Below, piece by piece: positions 47,229-56,423 of a stretch of DNA of 64,000 nt. The stretch spans positions 248,001 through 312,000 of the forward strand of contig NZ_FMUX01000002.1 of the NCBI RefSeq assembly GCF_900101345.1. The letters are read 5' to 3'. Origin of the DNA: Desulfoluna spongiiphila (GTDB lineage Bacteria > Desulfobacterota > Desulfobacteria > Desulfobacterales > Desulfolunaceae). Positions within the stretch are counted from its first letter, which is position 1, and each line of letters opens with the position of its first letter. The notes below the pieces were generated by a model that had not been told where the DNA came from, made no database searches, and worked only from the letters and a program-made list of their open reading frames with translations. The position numbers and the translations under genes are program-made.

Positions 47229-47897
47229 ATGAAATTGAGATTGGATGAGCTTGCCAAGGCCATGGCCCTGCCGCGGGACACCCTGGAACGCTGGATTCGC
47301 CAGGGGCGCATTCCCGTGAAGAAAACCGGGACGGAGTGCTCTTTCGGGTTTGCGACCCTTAAGAGCTGGGCCGGAAAACACAACACCACCTTTGTCCTGG
47401 ATGAGCCGACTTCGCCCGTGGATGCCACGCGGGAGGCCGTGACCCTGTCCCGTGTCCTGGAGCGCGGAGGGGTGGTGTACGATCTTGATGGCGACGATGT
47501 GTCGTCGGTCCTTCTGAACATGACCTCCTCGGTGAGGGGGCTGGGGGAAGGGGAGAGGGAGTCCCTTTTTCATCTCCTTGACGAGCGGGAACGCCTGGCT
47601 TCCACCGGTGTGGGGCGCGGTGTGGCCCTTCCCCACCCTCGAACGCCCATGGACGCCTGCGAGACCCCGTCCATCACCACCTTTTTCTTAAAGCACCCCG
47701 TGGATTTCGGTGCGGTGGATGACCTTCCGGTGCGCGTGCTCTTCCTGATTCTGAGTCCGGATGTGGGGATTCACCTTCAGCTTTTGTCCAAAATTTCTTT
47801 TTGTGTTCGGGAACCCGCGTTTCTGCGGTTTCTGGAGAGCGTGCCCTCGGAGGCGGCCCTTTTGGAAAAGGTGGCCGAGTTCGAGAGCCGTCTGTGA
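47229..47897 (+). CDS. HTH-EIIA (PtsN-like) fusion protein
   Basis: This 222-residue protein joins an N-terminal excisionase/MerR-like helix-turn-helix (1-50: LRLDELAKAMALPRDTLERWIRQGRIPV) to a PTS EIIA domain of the nitrogen/fructose type (about 65-222), with the phospho-histidine His136 in GVGRGVALPHPR. Such proteins are regulatory rather than transport components. No PTS genes adjoin it. ATG 47229 is preferred; the GTG codons upstream are not needed. The SD is weak. Confidence 0.82.
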   Translation: MKLRLDELAKAMALPRDTLERWIRQGRIPVKKTGTECSFGFATLKSWAGKHNTTFVLDEPTSPVDATREAVTLSRVLERGGVVYDLDGDDVSSVLLNMTSSVRGLGEGERESLFHLLDERERLASTGVGRGVALPHPRTPMDACETPSITTFFLKHPVDFGAVDDLPVRVLFLILSPDVGIHLQLLSKISFCVREPAFLRFLESVPSEAALLEKVAEFESRL

Positions 47898-48190
47898 CGG
47901 CCCGTGTGGGAGCCCGGTTTTTTGCGGTGGGGCAAGGCCACGGGCACCCTCTTTACAACGGGGATGGAATCTGTTAGTCCGGCGGTGTCGGTTCGGTACC
48001 GACAGTTGTTGGGTTCAGCCAGGAAAACCCCTGGTCCGGAGACCCCATGGAGTTCAGGCGGCGAATCGCCGCTGGGGGACCATGGTGTGTCCGGTTCAGG
48101 CGTTTTAAGGGCCTTTTTGCGTCATGATACCGGGGCGTGTTTTGTTTATGGTCGGGAACCCTTTTCCGACATCTTTGGGGATCTTTTCAA

Positions 48191-49918
48191 ATGTTGAAAA
48201 GGCTGTGTAGACTTCCGTCGAAGTTACCGCGTATTCAGTCGGATGACCGGTTGATTTTGATGGTGGCAGGCGTCATGGTGGGGATTGCAAGCGGGTTGGC
48301 GGCCTTGGCCCTGAACCGCAGCCTTGAGGCGATGATGGAACTGGTTCATCACCTGAAGGACTACCCCTGGGCGTTTGTGCTGCCCGGGATCGGTGCGGCC
48401 GTGTCCGCCATCTATCTCGATTATGTGATGAAGGAGGGGGCCGGCCACGGGGTGCCGGAGGTGATCTATGCCGTCTCCCGCTACGGGGGGCTCCTGCGCC
48501 TGAGGTCCAGCGTTTCGCGGCTCATCTCCAGTTGCCTGACCATCGGCAGCGGCGGCTCGGCAGGCCCTGAGGCCCCGGTGGTGATGAGCGGGGCGGCCAT
48601 CGGCTCCAATATCGCCAAGCTCTTCAATTTAAATGACCGCCAGCGCGTGACCCTTGTGGGGTGCGGGGCGGCCGGTGCCATCTCTTCCATCTTCAACGCC
48701 CCCATTGCCGGCCTGGTCTTTGTGCTGGAGGTGGTCCTGGGGGAGTGGTCCACGGTGAATATCGTGCCCATCGCCATCGCGGCGGTGGCAGGCACGGAAG
48801 TGAGCCGTTTTTTCAACGGCAACCAGATCGCCTTCAGCCACACCGGGTTTGATATCGGGGTGGCCGATACGGTTGCGGCTGCAGGCCTCGGGCTGGCCAC
48901 GGCCCTTTTTTCCATCCTGCTGACCCGGGCACTGCGTTCCATGAACGGGGTCTCCTCCGGGGTCAAGCTTCCCAAGTGGGGGCGGGCGGCCATCGGCGGT
49001 TGTCTGGTGGGGCTTCTGGGCCTTATCTTCCCCGATGTGCAGGGGGAAGGGTACCATGCCATCCGTGAGATGATCGTGGGGGCCTACAACGGTGCCTTTC
49101 AAGTGGCTGCCATTGCTATTTTTGCCAAGATACTGGCCACCTCCCTGACCCTGGGCTGGGGTGGGTCCGGGGGGATCTTTGCCCCCTCCCTTGTGGTGGG
49201 CAGCTTTACCGGGCTGGCCTTTTACCGGGGCGTCACCGTCCTCTGGCCCTCCATTCCCCTGGTGGGGGAAGGGTGCTTTGCCCTTTTGGGCATGGCCGGG
49301 CTCATCAGCGGTATCCTCCAGGCCCCGTTGACCGGTATTTTCCTTATCGTGCAGATCACCGGGGGGTATGAGGTGATCCTGCCCCTTATCGTCGTTTCTG
49401 CCGTCTCCACCACCATCACCCACTATTTTGAGCCAGCCTCCTTTTATATGAAGGATCTGGTGGACCGGGGCCAGCTTCTCCGTCCCGGCACCGATGCGCG
49501 GGTGCTCAACGACCTCTCCCTGGGTGAACTCATCGAAAAAGATTGTCTGTCCGTGACGCCCCACATGACCCTGCGGGAGTTTGTGGAGGTGATCAAGCGC
49601 TCCACACGCAACTATTTTCCCGTGGAAGACCCCGGCACCGGGGATTTTCTGGGCATGGTGGACCTCGACAGGGTGCGGCCCTATCTGTTTGACACCATCA
49701 TGTACGACGCCGTGGTGGTGGAGCAGATCATGGACCGCGACGTTGCCACCATCGCCTACGGGGACGAGCTGGCCGAGGTGTTGCAAACCATGGACGGCCA
49801 GGGGCTTTTCAGTATGCCCCTGGTGGTGAACCGGCGGTTTGTGGGGATGATCTCCAAGGCCACCCTCCTTGATAAATACCGAAAAGAGCTGATGGTGCAG
49901 ACCACCGACAACCCCTGA
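48191..49918 (+). CDS. CLC-family chloride channel/antiporter with CBS domains
   Basis: This 575-residue protein has about ten to twelve membrane helices with CLC selectivity motifs GSGGSAG-PEAP (the gate glutamate seems retained, here GPEAP for the usual GREGP), GWGGSGGIFAPSLVVG and LTGIFLIVQITGGYE. Two C-terminal CBS domains (about 450-570) may bind adenosine nucleotides. It mediates Cl- or Cl-/H+ movement. ATG 48191 (MLKRLCRL) follows GGGGATC. It is followed six bases later by a universal stress protein gene. The stretch 47898-48190 holds nothing else recognised. Confidence 0.92.
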   Translation: MLKRLCRLPSKLPRIQSDDRLILMVAGVMVGIASGLAALALNRSLEAMMELVHHLKDYPWAFVLPGIGAAVSAIYLDYVMKEGAGHGVPEVIYAVSRYGGLLRLRSSVSRLISSCLTIGSGGSAGPEAPVVMSGAAIGSNIAKLFNLNDRQRVTLVGCGAAGAISSIFNAPIAGLVFVLEVVLGEWSTVNIVPIAIAAVAGTEVSRFFNGNQIAFSHTGFDIGVADTVAAAGLGLATALFSILLTRALRSMNGVSSGVKLPKWGRAAIGGCLVGLLGLIFPDVQGEGYHAIREMIVGAYNGAFQVAAIAIFAKILATSLTLGWGGSGGIFAPSLVVGSFTGLAFYRGVTVLWPSIPLVGEGCFALLGMAGLISGILQAPLTGIFLIVQITGGYEVILPLIVVSAVSTTITHYFEPASFYMKDLVDRGQLLRPGTDARVLNDLSLGELIEKDCLSVTPHMTLREFVEVIKRSTRNYFPVEDPGTGDFLGMVDLDRVRPYLFDTIMYDAVVVEQIMDRDVATIAYGDELAEVLQTMDGQGLFSMPLVVNRRFVGMISKATLLDKYRKELMVQTTDNP

Positions 49919-49924
49919 TAAGGC

Positions 49925-50767
49925 ATGAAACCTATGGATACCCAACTTTTCCACATTTTTCGGAACACGCCCACCGGGCGGGAGACCTTTCTTCAATCAC
50001 TCTATTTCTGTCGCCTCATGGGGGCGTCTCCGGTGGTGTACGTGCCCAAGCACACCAAGTTCCTGATGTACTTTGAGCGGGATGTGGTACAGGTGGATCT
50101 GGACAGCTCCTACTTAACCGCTTCGGAGACGGCTGAAAAACACGCGCGGGAGCTGGCCGAGCAGGAAGGGTTGGATCCCGGGGTGTTCAAGGCGAAAAAC
50201 TTTACAGCCTCCACCCTGCCGGACATTCCCGTGGACTTTGATTTCATGTGCTGTCCGCGCAGCATCAGCGATCTGACGAGCAAGATCGGGTTGGGGTACA
50301 TCGGCTCGCGGGTGCGCCGTATTATCCGCTCTGCTTTTTTTCCCGTGCTGATCACCAGCCCCTCCTTTCGTCAGTGGAACAGCATCACGGTTTTCTTCGG
50401 GGGGTCTGAAAACGCGGTCAATGCCCTGCGCTTAGGGGCCCGTATCGCCCGAAAAACAGGCATGAAGCTGCGCCTCTTTACCCAGGTCGAAGGGGGTAAG
50501 ACACGGGACGATTACGAGAGGGTGATCGTTGAGAGCGGCCTGGGGGATGACATGTCTGCCTATGTGGACGACTGGCTCCTGTTTTTCGGGGGCAGGTTTG
50601 AAGAAAATCTTTACGAGGTCCCCCATGACAGCCTGTTGGTTCTGGGGGCCTATGGCCACGGATTGATCCGGGACCTTCTCTTTGGAAGCAAGATGGAGAC
50701 CATTCAGTCGGTGATGCCCAACAACCTGATGGTGGCCGGTCCCAATTACGTCGACAGGCGCGCCTGA
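49925..50767 (+). CDS. Universal stress protein-like, two-domain
   Basis: This 280-residue protein has two alpha/beta halves. The C-terminal half shows the ATP-binding USP motif, GAYGHGLIRDLLFGS (G2xG9xGS). The N-terminal half is diverged. It begins six bases after the CLC gene (ATAAGGC as SD) and may sense or regulate ion or energy status with it; that link is inference. ATG 49934 is an alternative start. Confidence 0.82.
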   Translation: MKPMDTQLFHIFRNTPTGRETFLQSLYFCRLMGASPVVYVPKHTKFLMYFERDVVQVDLDSSYLTASETAEKHARELAEQEGLDPGVFKAKNFTASTLPDIPVDFDFMCCPRSISDLTSKIGLGYIGSRVRRIIRSAFFPVLITSPSFRQWNSITVFFGGSENAVNALRLGARIARKTGMKLRLFTQVEGGKTRDDYERVIVESGLGDDMSAYVDDWLLFFGGRFEENLYEVPHDSLLVLGAYGHGLIRDLLFGSKMETIQSVMPNNLMVAGPNYVDRRA

Positions 50768-50831
50768 TGGGATGATGCGTTATCCCGGGGCGTTGTGTGA
50801 GAGCCTTGGGGGGTGGGCCTGCGGCTGCCAC

Positions 50832-50851
50832 GGGACCTTTTTCAAGGTCCC
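50832..50851. other. Short hairpin upstream of tRNA
   Basis: GGGACCTT-tttc-AAGGTCCC is an eight-pair stem without a following T-run. It may end the CLC-USP transcript weakly. Confidence 0.35.
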
Positions 50852-51009
50852 CTGAAAAGTGTGAGAAAACCCCTTGACAAAGATATGGGGATGACGTAAA
50901 TCTTCTCTCGCTTTTGGAGCGGTATCCAAAACAAGCTGCTTCGGCGGCAAGGCTTCCACAGCACGCAAGGGTGGAAGGCCGGATACCGATTATAAGGGTT
51001 ATAGTTTGC

Positions 51010-51099
51010 GGAGAGGTGACCGAGTGGCTGAAGGTGCACGCCTGGAAAGCGTGTGTGCTGTAACAGGTACCGAGAGTTCGAATCTCTCCCTCTCCGCCA
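51010..51099 (+). tRNA. tRNA-Ser (anticodon GGA)
   Basis: A complete class II tRNA with encoded CCA. Acceptor arm GGAGAGG (51010-51016) pairs with CCTCTCC (51089-51095), followed by G and CCA. The anticodon stem CACGC/GCGTG frames the loop CTGGAAA, so the anticodon is GGA at 51044-51046 (serine codons UCC/UCU). The long variable arm and GTTCGAATC of the T-arm are clear. It lies 300 bases upstream of dnaX. Confidence 0.97.
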
Positions 51100-51138
51100 C
51101 TACCCCTTATAACTAAATTAAGGGTCAGGTTACATCGG

Positions 51139-51191
51139 AACAGGTTTTCACCACCTCCTCTCAATTCGGACGTGGGGCACCTGTTTTTTTT
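51139..51191 (+). terminator. Terminator after tRNA-Ser
   Basis: AACAGGT (51139-51145) pairs with ACCTGTT (51179-51185) around an inner partly paired loop, followed by eight T. The stem is short, but the T-run is strong. The rest of 51192-51405 shows no gene; 4.5S RNA, often found near dnaX, was looked for and not found. Confidence 0.6.
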
Positions 51192-51405
51192 GTTTTGGCC
51201 CCATAGTCTTGCCCATGGCAGCAACGGGATGGACGGGGCGCTTGCAGCGCCGCTCATTTTATGGTTTCATCCCTGGTAGTGACCCCATGCACTGTGTGGG
51301 GCTTTTGAGGCGGCACCAGGCCGCGGCTGATTTGATGACACGCCGGCGCCTTGCCCGCGTTCCGGTCCGGAACCGGTCTTCGGCCGGCAGGGAGAACCGG
51401 TCACC

Positions 51406-53412
51406 ATGTCCTATCTTGTCCTTGCCCGAAAATACAGACCCCAGCTTTTTGACGATGTGGTGGGGCAGTCCCACGTCACCACCACGCTCACCCATGCCAT
51501 TTCTGCCGACCGTGTCGCCCATGCCATTCTTTTTTCCGGCCCCCGGGGCACAGGGAAAACCTCGGTGGCACGAATCCTTGCCAAGGCGATGAACTGTTCC
51601 GGCAGGCGGGAGACCGGTTCCCCCCACCCCTGCAACTCCTGCCGTTCCTGTCGGGAGATCACCCAGGGCAGCTCGGCCGATGTCTTTGAGATCGACGGTG
51701 CCTCCAACAACAGCGTGGAGCAGGTAAGGGAGCTGCGAAGCAACGTCAGCTACATGCCTGTCTACAGCCCCTTTAAGATCTACATCATCGACGAGGTGCA
51801 CATGCTCAGCATGGCGGCCTTCAACGCCCTTCTCAAGACCCTGGAAGAGCCGCCGCCCCATGTCCTGTTTATGTTCGCCACCACCGAAGTGCACAAGATC
51901 CCGGTGACCATTCTTTCGCGTTGTCAGCGCCACGACATGCGGCGTGTTTCCCACCGGGACCTCAAGGCCCACCTTGAAAGGCTCAGCTCCTTAGAGGGCG
52001 TGTCCGTTCCCCAGGAGAGCCTGGATCTCATCACCGTGGAAGCGGGGGGCTCGGTGCGGGACTCCCTGAGCATCCTCGATCAGATTATCGGCAGCGCCGT
52101 GGACGGCGCCGTGACCCATGAGTCGGTGCTGACCACCCTGGGGGCCGTGGAGACGAGCGATGTGATGGCCCTTGTGGGGGCCCTGATTCGGAGGGACGGC
52201 GGGGCTGTTCTGTCGGCGGTGAACCGCTTTTACACCCAGGGCAACGATCTGCGGCGCCTCTTTTCCAGCCTGACCCAGACCTTAAGGAACCTTTTGGTAC
52301 TGGACGTGGCCGGGCCCGAGGTGCTGGACCTTCCCGACGGAGAGACGGGCGCCCTGGCCGCCATGGCCAAGGCTTCCACCCGGGGATTCCTCACCAAGGC
52401 CCTGGAGGTGCTCCTGGCCGAAGAGCCGGCGGTGCGCTATGCTGCCGCCCCCAAGATGGCCCTGGAGCTGGCCCTGATCAAGATCCTCCAGGTACCCGAT
52501 GCCCTCTCAATAGACACCCTGATTCGAAAAATCGACACCCTGCAGAAGACAGGAGGAAGCTCCCCTGCGCCATCGGGGGCACCCCAGGGTGCGGCCGGGG
52601 TTTCCGAATCCCGGGCGGCATACACCCCCAAGGCGCCTTCTGCCGGTCCGGTAGGCACCGCCCCGGAGTCGGCCGTGGTGGCCTCGTCGAGCCCGGCTCC
52701 GACCGAGCCGGTGCGCCCCGCCCCGGAACCGCTCCAGGCGGCTGCGTCGAGCCCGGCTCCGGCCGAGTCGGTGCGCCCCGTACCGGAACCGATCCAGGCG
52801 GCTCCGTCGAGCCCGGCCCCGGCCGAGCCGGTGCGCCCCGTCCCGGAACCGGTCCAGGCGGCTCCGTCGAGCCCGGCCCCGATCGAACCGGCCCACTCCG
52901 TCCCGGAACAGGCCATGGCGGCTCTGTCCGGTCCGGCCTCGGCCCCTCAGCCTCCCCGGGGGGCTGCAGTTCAGGCGGCAGGGAACGAAGCACCTCGTCC
53001 TGCCTGGAACCCTTCGGATTCGCCTGAAAAGGCATGGGGGGCGTTCCTTGAGGCCCTGCGTAAAAACCGGCCCCCCCTGGCCCCGCTCCTTGCCAAAAGC
53101 GCCTTGAAAAAAGTGGCGGGAAAGAGTATTGAGATCGAAATCACCGCCAACCGTTTTGCCGTGGGACGACTTAAAAACGGCAAGAAAAAAGAGTTGGAAG
53201 ACGAGATCCGGGCCTGGTTCGGCCCGGAGATGGACGTGACCCTACACACCATCATTGCCGGCGAAGAGACCCCTTCCGGGGGGCGCCACGGGAACGATCG
53301 TTTCGTGACCGAGGCAAAAGAGCACCCCGTGATTCATGAAGCCATACGGGTCTTCGGGGGCAAGGTGGATGTCAACATCATTAAGGAGGAAGACCATGAA
53401 AGGCATGGGTAA
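51406..53412 (+). CDS. dnaX: DNA polymerase III subunits gamma and tau
   Basis: This 668-residue clamp-loader subunit has an AAA+ domain with Walker A GPRGTGKTS, zinc cysteines (MNCSG.., CNSCRSC), Walker B IIDEVHML and sensor 1 FATTEVHKIP, then domain III. A low-complexity Pro/Ala linker (about 385-535) contains four 20-residue repeats. The C-terminal tau-like domain (about 540-668) should contact the polymerase and helicase. The start ATG follows CAGGGAG. It overlaps ybaB by 17 bases. No convincing frameshift site for a separate gamma product was found. Confidence 0.96.
   Translation: MSYLVLARKYRPQLFDDVVGQSHVTTTLTHAISADRVAHAILFSGPRGTGKTSVARILAKAMNCSGRRETGSPHPCNSCRSCREITQGSSADVFEIDGASNNSVEQVRELRSNVSYMPVYSPFKIYIIDEVHMLSMAAFNALLKTLEEPPPHVLFMFATTEVHKIPVTILSRCQRHDMRRVSHRDLKAHLERLSSLEGVSVPQESLDLITVEAGGSVRDSLSILDQIIGSAVDGAVTHESVLTTLGAVETSDVMALVGALIRRDGGAVLSAVNRFYTQGNDLRRLFSSLTQTLRNLLVLDVAGPEVLDLPDGETGALAAMAKASTRGFLTKALEVLLAEEPAVRYAAAPKMALELALIKILQVPDALSIDTLIRKIDTLQKTGGSSPAPSGAPQGAAGVSESRAAYTPKAPSAGPVGTAPESAVVASSSPAPTEPVRPAPEPLQAAASSPAPAESVRPVPEPIQAAPSSPAPAEPVRPVPEPVQAAPSSPAPIEPAHSVPEQAMAALSGPASAPQPPRGAAVQAAGNEAPRPAWNPSDSPEKAWGAFLEALRKNRPPLAPLLAKSALKKVAGKSIEIEITANRFAVGRLKNGKKKELEDEIRAWFGPEMDVTLHTIIAGEETPSGGRHGNDRFVTEAKEHPVIHEAIRVFGGKVDVNIIKEEDHERHG
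52687..52926 (+). repeat. Four 60-base tandem repeats inside dnaX
   Basis: Units of 60 bases begin at 52687, 52747, 52807 and 52867. Each encodes about 20 residues of the type SSPAPAEPVRPVPEPVQAAP. Units 2 and 3 are the closest; unit 4 is diverged. The repeats lie in the linker and keep the reading frame, so the copy number could vary without loss of function. Confidence 0.9.
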
Positions 53413-53707
53413 CATGATGAAGCAGGCCCAGAAGATGCAGGCCAAGATGATGAAGCTTCAAAACGAGATGGACCAGTACACCGCAGAGGGTACCGCAGGT
53501 GGCGGCGTGGTCAAGGCGGTGGCCAACGGCAAGCAGAAAGTGCTTTCTGTTACCATCGACCCGGAAGTGGTGGACCCCGAAGATGTGGAGATCCTCCAGG
53601 AGATGGTAGCTGCCGCTGTGAACGACGCCCTGACCAAGGTGGGGACCATCGTCAACGAGAAGATGAGCAAGGTGACCGGCGGGATGAATATTCCCGGTCT
53701 GATGTAG
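53396..53707 (+). CDS. ybaB: YbaB/EbfC nucleoid-associated protein
   Basis: This 103-residue DNA-binding protein begins MKGMGNMMKQAQKMQAKMMK, with VTIDPEVVDPEDVEILQEMV in the core (quoted in part). YbaB is found between dnaX and recR in many bacteria, as here. AAGGAGGAA lies four bases before ATG 53396. Its methionine-rich N-terminus is typical. Confidence 0.94.
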   Translation: MKGMGNMMKQAQKMQAKMMKLQNEMDQYTAEGTAGGGVVKAVANGKQKVLSVTIDPEVVDPEDVEILQEMVAAAVNDALTKVGTIVNEKMSKVTGGMNIPGLM

Positions 53708-53807
53708 GTTTTTCCCCTGCTTTGTTGCCCAGGCTGCCGGAGGCTTTCCCTCCGGCATGCCGCTTACGGGCCGTGCGTTTTGCTTTGCACCCATTCCCAG
53801 GTCCAGC

Positions 53808-54407
53808 ATGAATCATTATCCAGCCTCGTTGAAGCAGCTTATCGACAATCTCGCCCGTTTGCCGGGGATCGGCCGCAAGAGCGCCGAACGACTGGCCCTT
53901 CATATCCTGAAGGCCCCGCACCGAGAAGCGGATCTTCTGGCGGGGAGCATTGCCGAGGTGAAACGGCGAGTCCGGCTCTGCCGCCGCTGTTTTGCTCTTT
54001 CAGAGTCCGATCATTGCCCCATTTGTGCCAACACGGCCCGTGATCAGTCACGCATCTGCGTGGTGGAAAAACCGGCGGACATGGCGGCCATTGAGACCTC
54101 CGGGGGGTACTCCGGCACCTACCATATCCTCCAGGGGGCGTTGTCGCCCATGGACGATATCGGCCCGGACGACCTGCGTATTGCAGAGCTCCTCAACCGG
54201 GTGAAGGCCGAAGGCCCGGCAGAGGTGATCCTTGCCACGGGGACCAATGTGGAAGGGGAGGCCACCGCCGCCTATATCGCCGAGAAGCTCCACCTTCTGT
54301 CGGTGCGGGTGACGCGCATTGCCTCGGGCGTGCCCATGGGCGGGGATTTGAAATATGTGGATCAGGTGACCCTGAAACGGGCCATGGAGACGCGACATGA
54401 TACATAG
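53808..54407 (+). CDS. recR: Recombination mediator RecR
   Basis: This 199-residue protein helps load RecA at gaps. It shows the N-terminal helix-hairpin-helix (LPGIGRKSAERLALHIL), the zinc finger CRRC..CPIC and the Toprim domain (ICVVEKPADMAAIE, ATGTNVEGEATA). ATG 53808 is preferred by length and family start. The end overlaps the next gene by 11 bases. Confidence 0.95.
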   Translation: MNHYPASLKQLIDNLARLPGIGRKSAERLALHILKAPHREADLLAGSIAEVKRRVRLCRRCFALSESDHCPICANTARDQSRICVVEKPADMAAIETSGGYSGTYHILQGALSPMDDIGPDDLRIAELLNRVKAEGPAEVILATGTNVEGEATAAYIAEKLHLLSVRVTRIASGVPMGGDLKYVDQVTLKRAMETRHDT

Positions 54408-54855
54408 TAGCACCACAAGTGATGACATTTTCGAGTGCACCCAGTGCGGCGAGTGCTGCACGGGTTTCGGGGGCACCTACATGACGGAAGAGGATGTGGA
54501 CCGCATCGCCGATTTCATCGGCATGAGCCCGGAGCGGTTTGTGGAGACGCGCTGCCAGATTGTCGACGGCATGCCGGTGATCGCCGCAGGCGAGGACGGG
54601 CGCTGCGTTTTTTTCAAGGATAACTGCACCATCCACGAGGTGAAGCCCCGCATGTGCCGTGCCTGGCCCTTCATCGATGCCGTGGTTCGGGTCCCTTCCA
54701 ACTGGGACCTCATGGCCAACGCCTGCCCGGGAATCCGGACAGGGTTTCCCCATGATGTGATCCGGCGCATTGTCGGCCAGGAGCAGAGCAAGCTCAATGA
54801 GGCCAGGCATGAAGCCGGGTCAATCTCGCCACATCTCAGGGGGCAGAAGGCGTAA
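54397..54855 (+). CDS. YkgJ-type cysteine-cluster protein
   Basis: This 152-residue protein has cysteine clusters CTQCGECC and CVFF..CTIHEVKPRMCRAWP of the YkgJ family, suspected to bind zinc or an iron-sulfur cluster. Its function is not known. The ATG lies within recR (11-base overlap), so it is coupled to recR. Its 3' end overlaps the convergent minus-strand gene by 36 bases. Confidence 0.88.
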   Translation: MIHSSTTSDDIFECTQCGECCTGFGGTYMTEEDVDRIADFIGMSPERFVETRCQIVDGMPVIAAGEDGRCVFFKDNCTIHEVKPRMCRAWPFIDAVVRVPSNWDLMANACPGIRTGFPHDVIRRIVGQEQSKLNEARHEAGSISPHLRGQKA

Positions 54856-55062
54856 GGGGGCGTCTGCCTCCTCCGGGATGGCGATGACACCCCGGCGTTC
54901 CAGCTCCCCAAGGGCTGCATGAAACCCTGCGGCGTCCCCTGCCCACAACGGCTCCACCCCACGGCGGGTCAGGGGCAGGTCCTGGTCTGCCAGGCCGGTT
55001 AAAAGCAGGTAACACGAGACGGTCTCCGTGGGGAGGCCAAGGGTGAAAATTTTCTGGTCCAT
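54820..55062 (-). CDS. Small conserved-looking protein, unknown function
   Basis: This 80-residue protein starts MDQKIFTLGLPTETVSCYLL and ends in PPEMWRD. ATG 55062 lies ten bases after a strong GGAGG; ATG 55068 lies four bases after it and may be used instead. No domain is recognised; it looks helical and may be a small regulator or winged-helix-like protein (LPLTRRGVEPLW, LGELERRGVIAI). It overlaps the 3' end of the YkgJ-like gene tail to tail. Confidence 0.65.
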   Translation of the reverse strand: MDQKIFTLGLPTETVSCYLLLTGLADQDLPLTRRGVEPLWAGDAAGFHAALGELERRGVIAIPEEADAPLRLLPPEMWRD

Positions 55063-55243
55063 GTGCATGGGACCTCCTTTCCTGAAAGGCGTGTGCATGG
55101 GCTTGTTCGGGGCTTTCCCCGGTGGGGGCCCCACTTCGCTGACACTGCGGAGTATACCAAACGGTGTCCAATTCACAACCCTTGCCGGGCCATGGTCGAC
55201 ACCGTGTGGATCCGGCAGAACATACACAGGCGTTTTTACTATT

Positions 55244-56029
55244 ATGATTGGTATTTTTGACTCGGGTATCGGGGGGCTTACCACCTGCCGTGCCTTGAAA
55301 CAACTCCTTCCCGGTCACGAGATGATCTATTTCGGCGACACCGCCCGCACTCCCTACGGCAGCAAGAGCCGGGAGACCGTCGTGCGGTACAGCTTAGAAA
55401 ACACCCGCTTTCTCCTGGATATGGGGGCGGAGATGATCGTGGTGGGGTGCAACACGGCATCCAGCGTGGCCCCTGCGGCCATCAGGGAGGCCTTTGACGT
55501 GCCTGTGTTTGAAGTGGTGACTCCGGCTGTGGAGCAGGCCCTTGCCGCCTCGAAAAAGGGGCAGATCGGGGTGATCGGAACCCGTGGCACCATCGCAAGC
55601 AGGGTGTACGAAACCCGCATCAAAGAGATGCGCCCCACCGCGTCGGTGCATTCCAACCCCTGTCCCCTGCTGGTGCCCCTCGTGGAAGAGGGGTGGTTTG
55701 ATCGCCCCGAAACCCGCAGGATCGTCAAGAGCTATATCCACCCGCTGCGGGTCCGTCAGATCGATACCCTGATTCTCGGGTGCACCCACTACCCCATGCT
55801 GGAGCCCATCATCAAGCAGAAAGCGGGGAAACGTGTCTCCATTATCAACTCCGGGGCGGCCGTGGCCCGTCAGGTCAAGGCCTATGTGGACGCCCACCCC
55901 GAGTGGCGGGACAAGGGCGGCAGCGAAGGCTGCGACCGGTTTTATGTCTCCGATTACACCCCCCAGTTTCGCTCCATCGCCGAATCCATCCTCAATCAGA
56001 AGGTGGAACTCCAGCTGGTTCAGCAGTAG
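55244..56029 (+). CDS. murI: Glutamate racemase
   Basis: This 261-residue cofactor-independent racemase makes D-glutamate for peptidoglycan. Catalytic cysteines are Cys69 (VGCNTAS) and Cys180 (LGCTHYP), with the N-terminal IGIFDSGIGGLT and DTARTPYG. ATG 55244 fits the family start; the SD is weak. Upstream bases remain open in frame to 55028 but overlap the minus-strand small gene's leader. Confidence 0.95.
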   Translation: MIGIFDSGIGGLTTCRALKQLLPGHEMIYFGDTARTPYGSKSRETVVRYSLENTRFLLDMGAEMIVVGCNTASSVAPAAIREAFDVPVFEVVTPAVEQALAASKKGQIGVIGTRGTIASRVYETRIKEMRPTASVHSNPCPLLVPLVEEGWFDRPETRRIVKSYIHPLRVRQIDTLILGCTHYPMLEPIIKQKAGKRVSIINSGAAVARQVKAYVDAHPEWRDKGGSEGCDRFYVSDYTPQFRSIAESILNQKVELQLVQQ

Positions 56030-56423
56030 CGGCGGGCGGCTTTTGGCGGGCACCCGCCATGACTCGCCCACGGATGACGGTTTTTTTTTGTGCGGGTGTG
56101 GCCTGGAGCCATGCCCGCCCAAAAGGGCCGTGCCGAATAAAGATTGATCAAATGCGGGTTTGATATTATAAATAAATACAGCGTCTTTTTCGGGCGCTTT
56201 CTTTCTTCGGATCATCCGCTGCGGGTCCCCTTGCACCCTTGGGAGCATCCGCATTTTTAAACGGCCTTTTCCGGCTGGATTTTTGTCTCTTCCTCTTTTC
56301 TTTTTCTCCTCGTGCCCCTTCGCTCACCGCCGGATGCCGGTTGCTTTGTTTCATTCTTCTCCGTGAAAACCACTCTTATGCATCATGCATTCCCCACCCG
56401 CAACGCCATGTGAGGAGGACTCC
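56030..56423. other. Intergenic region between murI and mdh
   Basis: About 390 bases. A stem GGCGGG-ca-CCCGCC near 56056 and a nine-T run near 56079 may terminate murI. AT-rich DNA near 56150-56185 could be the mdh promoter. No gene is supported. Confidence 0.45.

Noticed and set aside
51100-51405. 4.5S (SRP) RNA gene between tRNA-Ser and dnaX
   Set aside because: GGTCAGG occurs at 51123, but the conserved GGAAGGAAGCAGCC loop sequence is missing and no long hairpin forms around it.
52687-52926. CRISPR-like array
   Set aside because: The 60-base units are contiguous, without spacers, and are translated in frame within dnaX.
53107-53113. AAAAAAG in dnaX as a programmed frameshift site for gamma
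   Set aside because: The zero-frame codons are AAA AAA GTG, which is not the A AAA AAG register, and the site lies at codon 568, far beyond where a gamma product should end.
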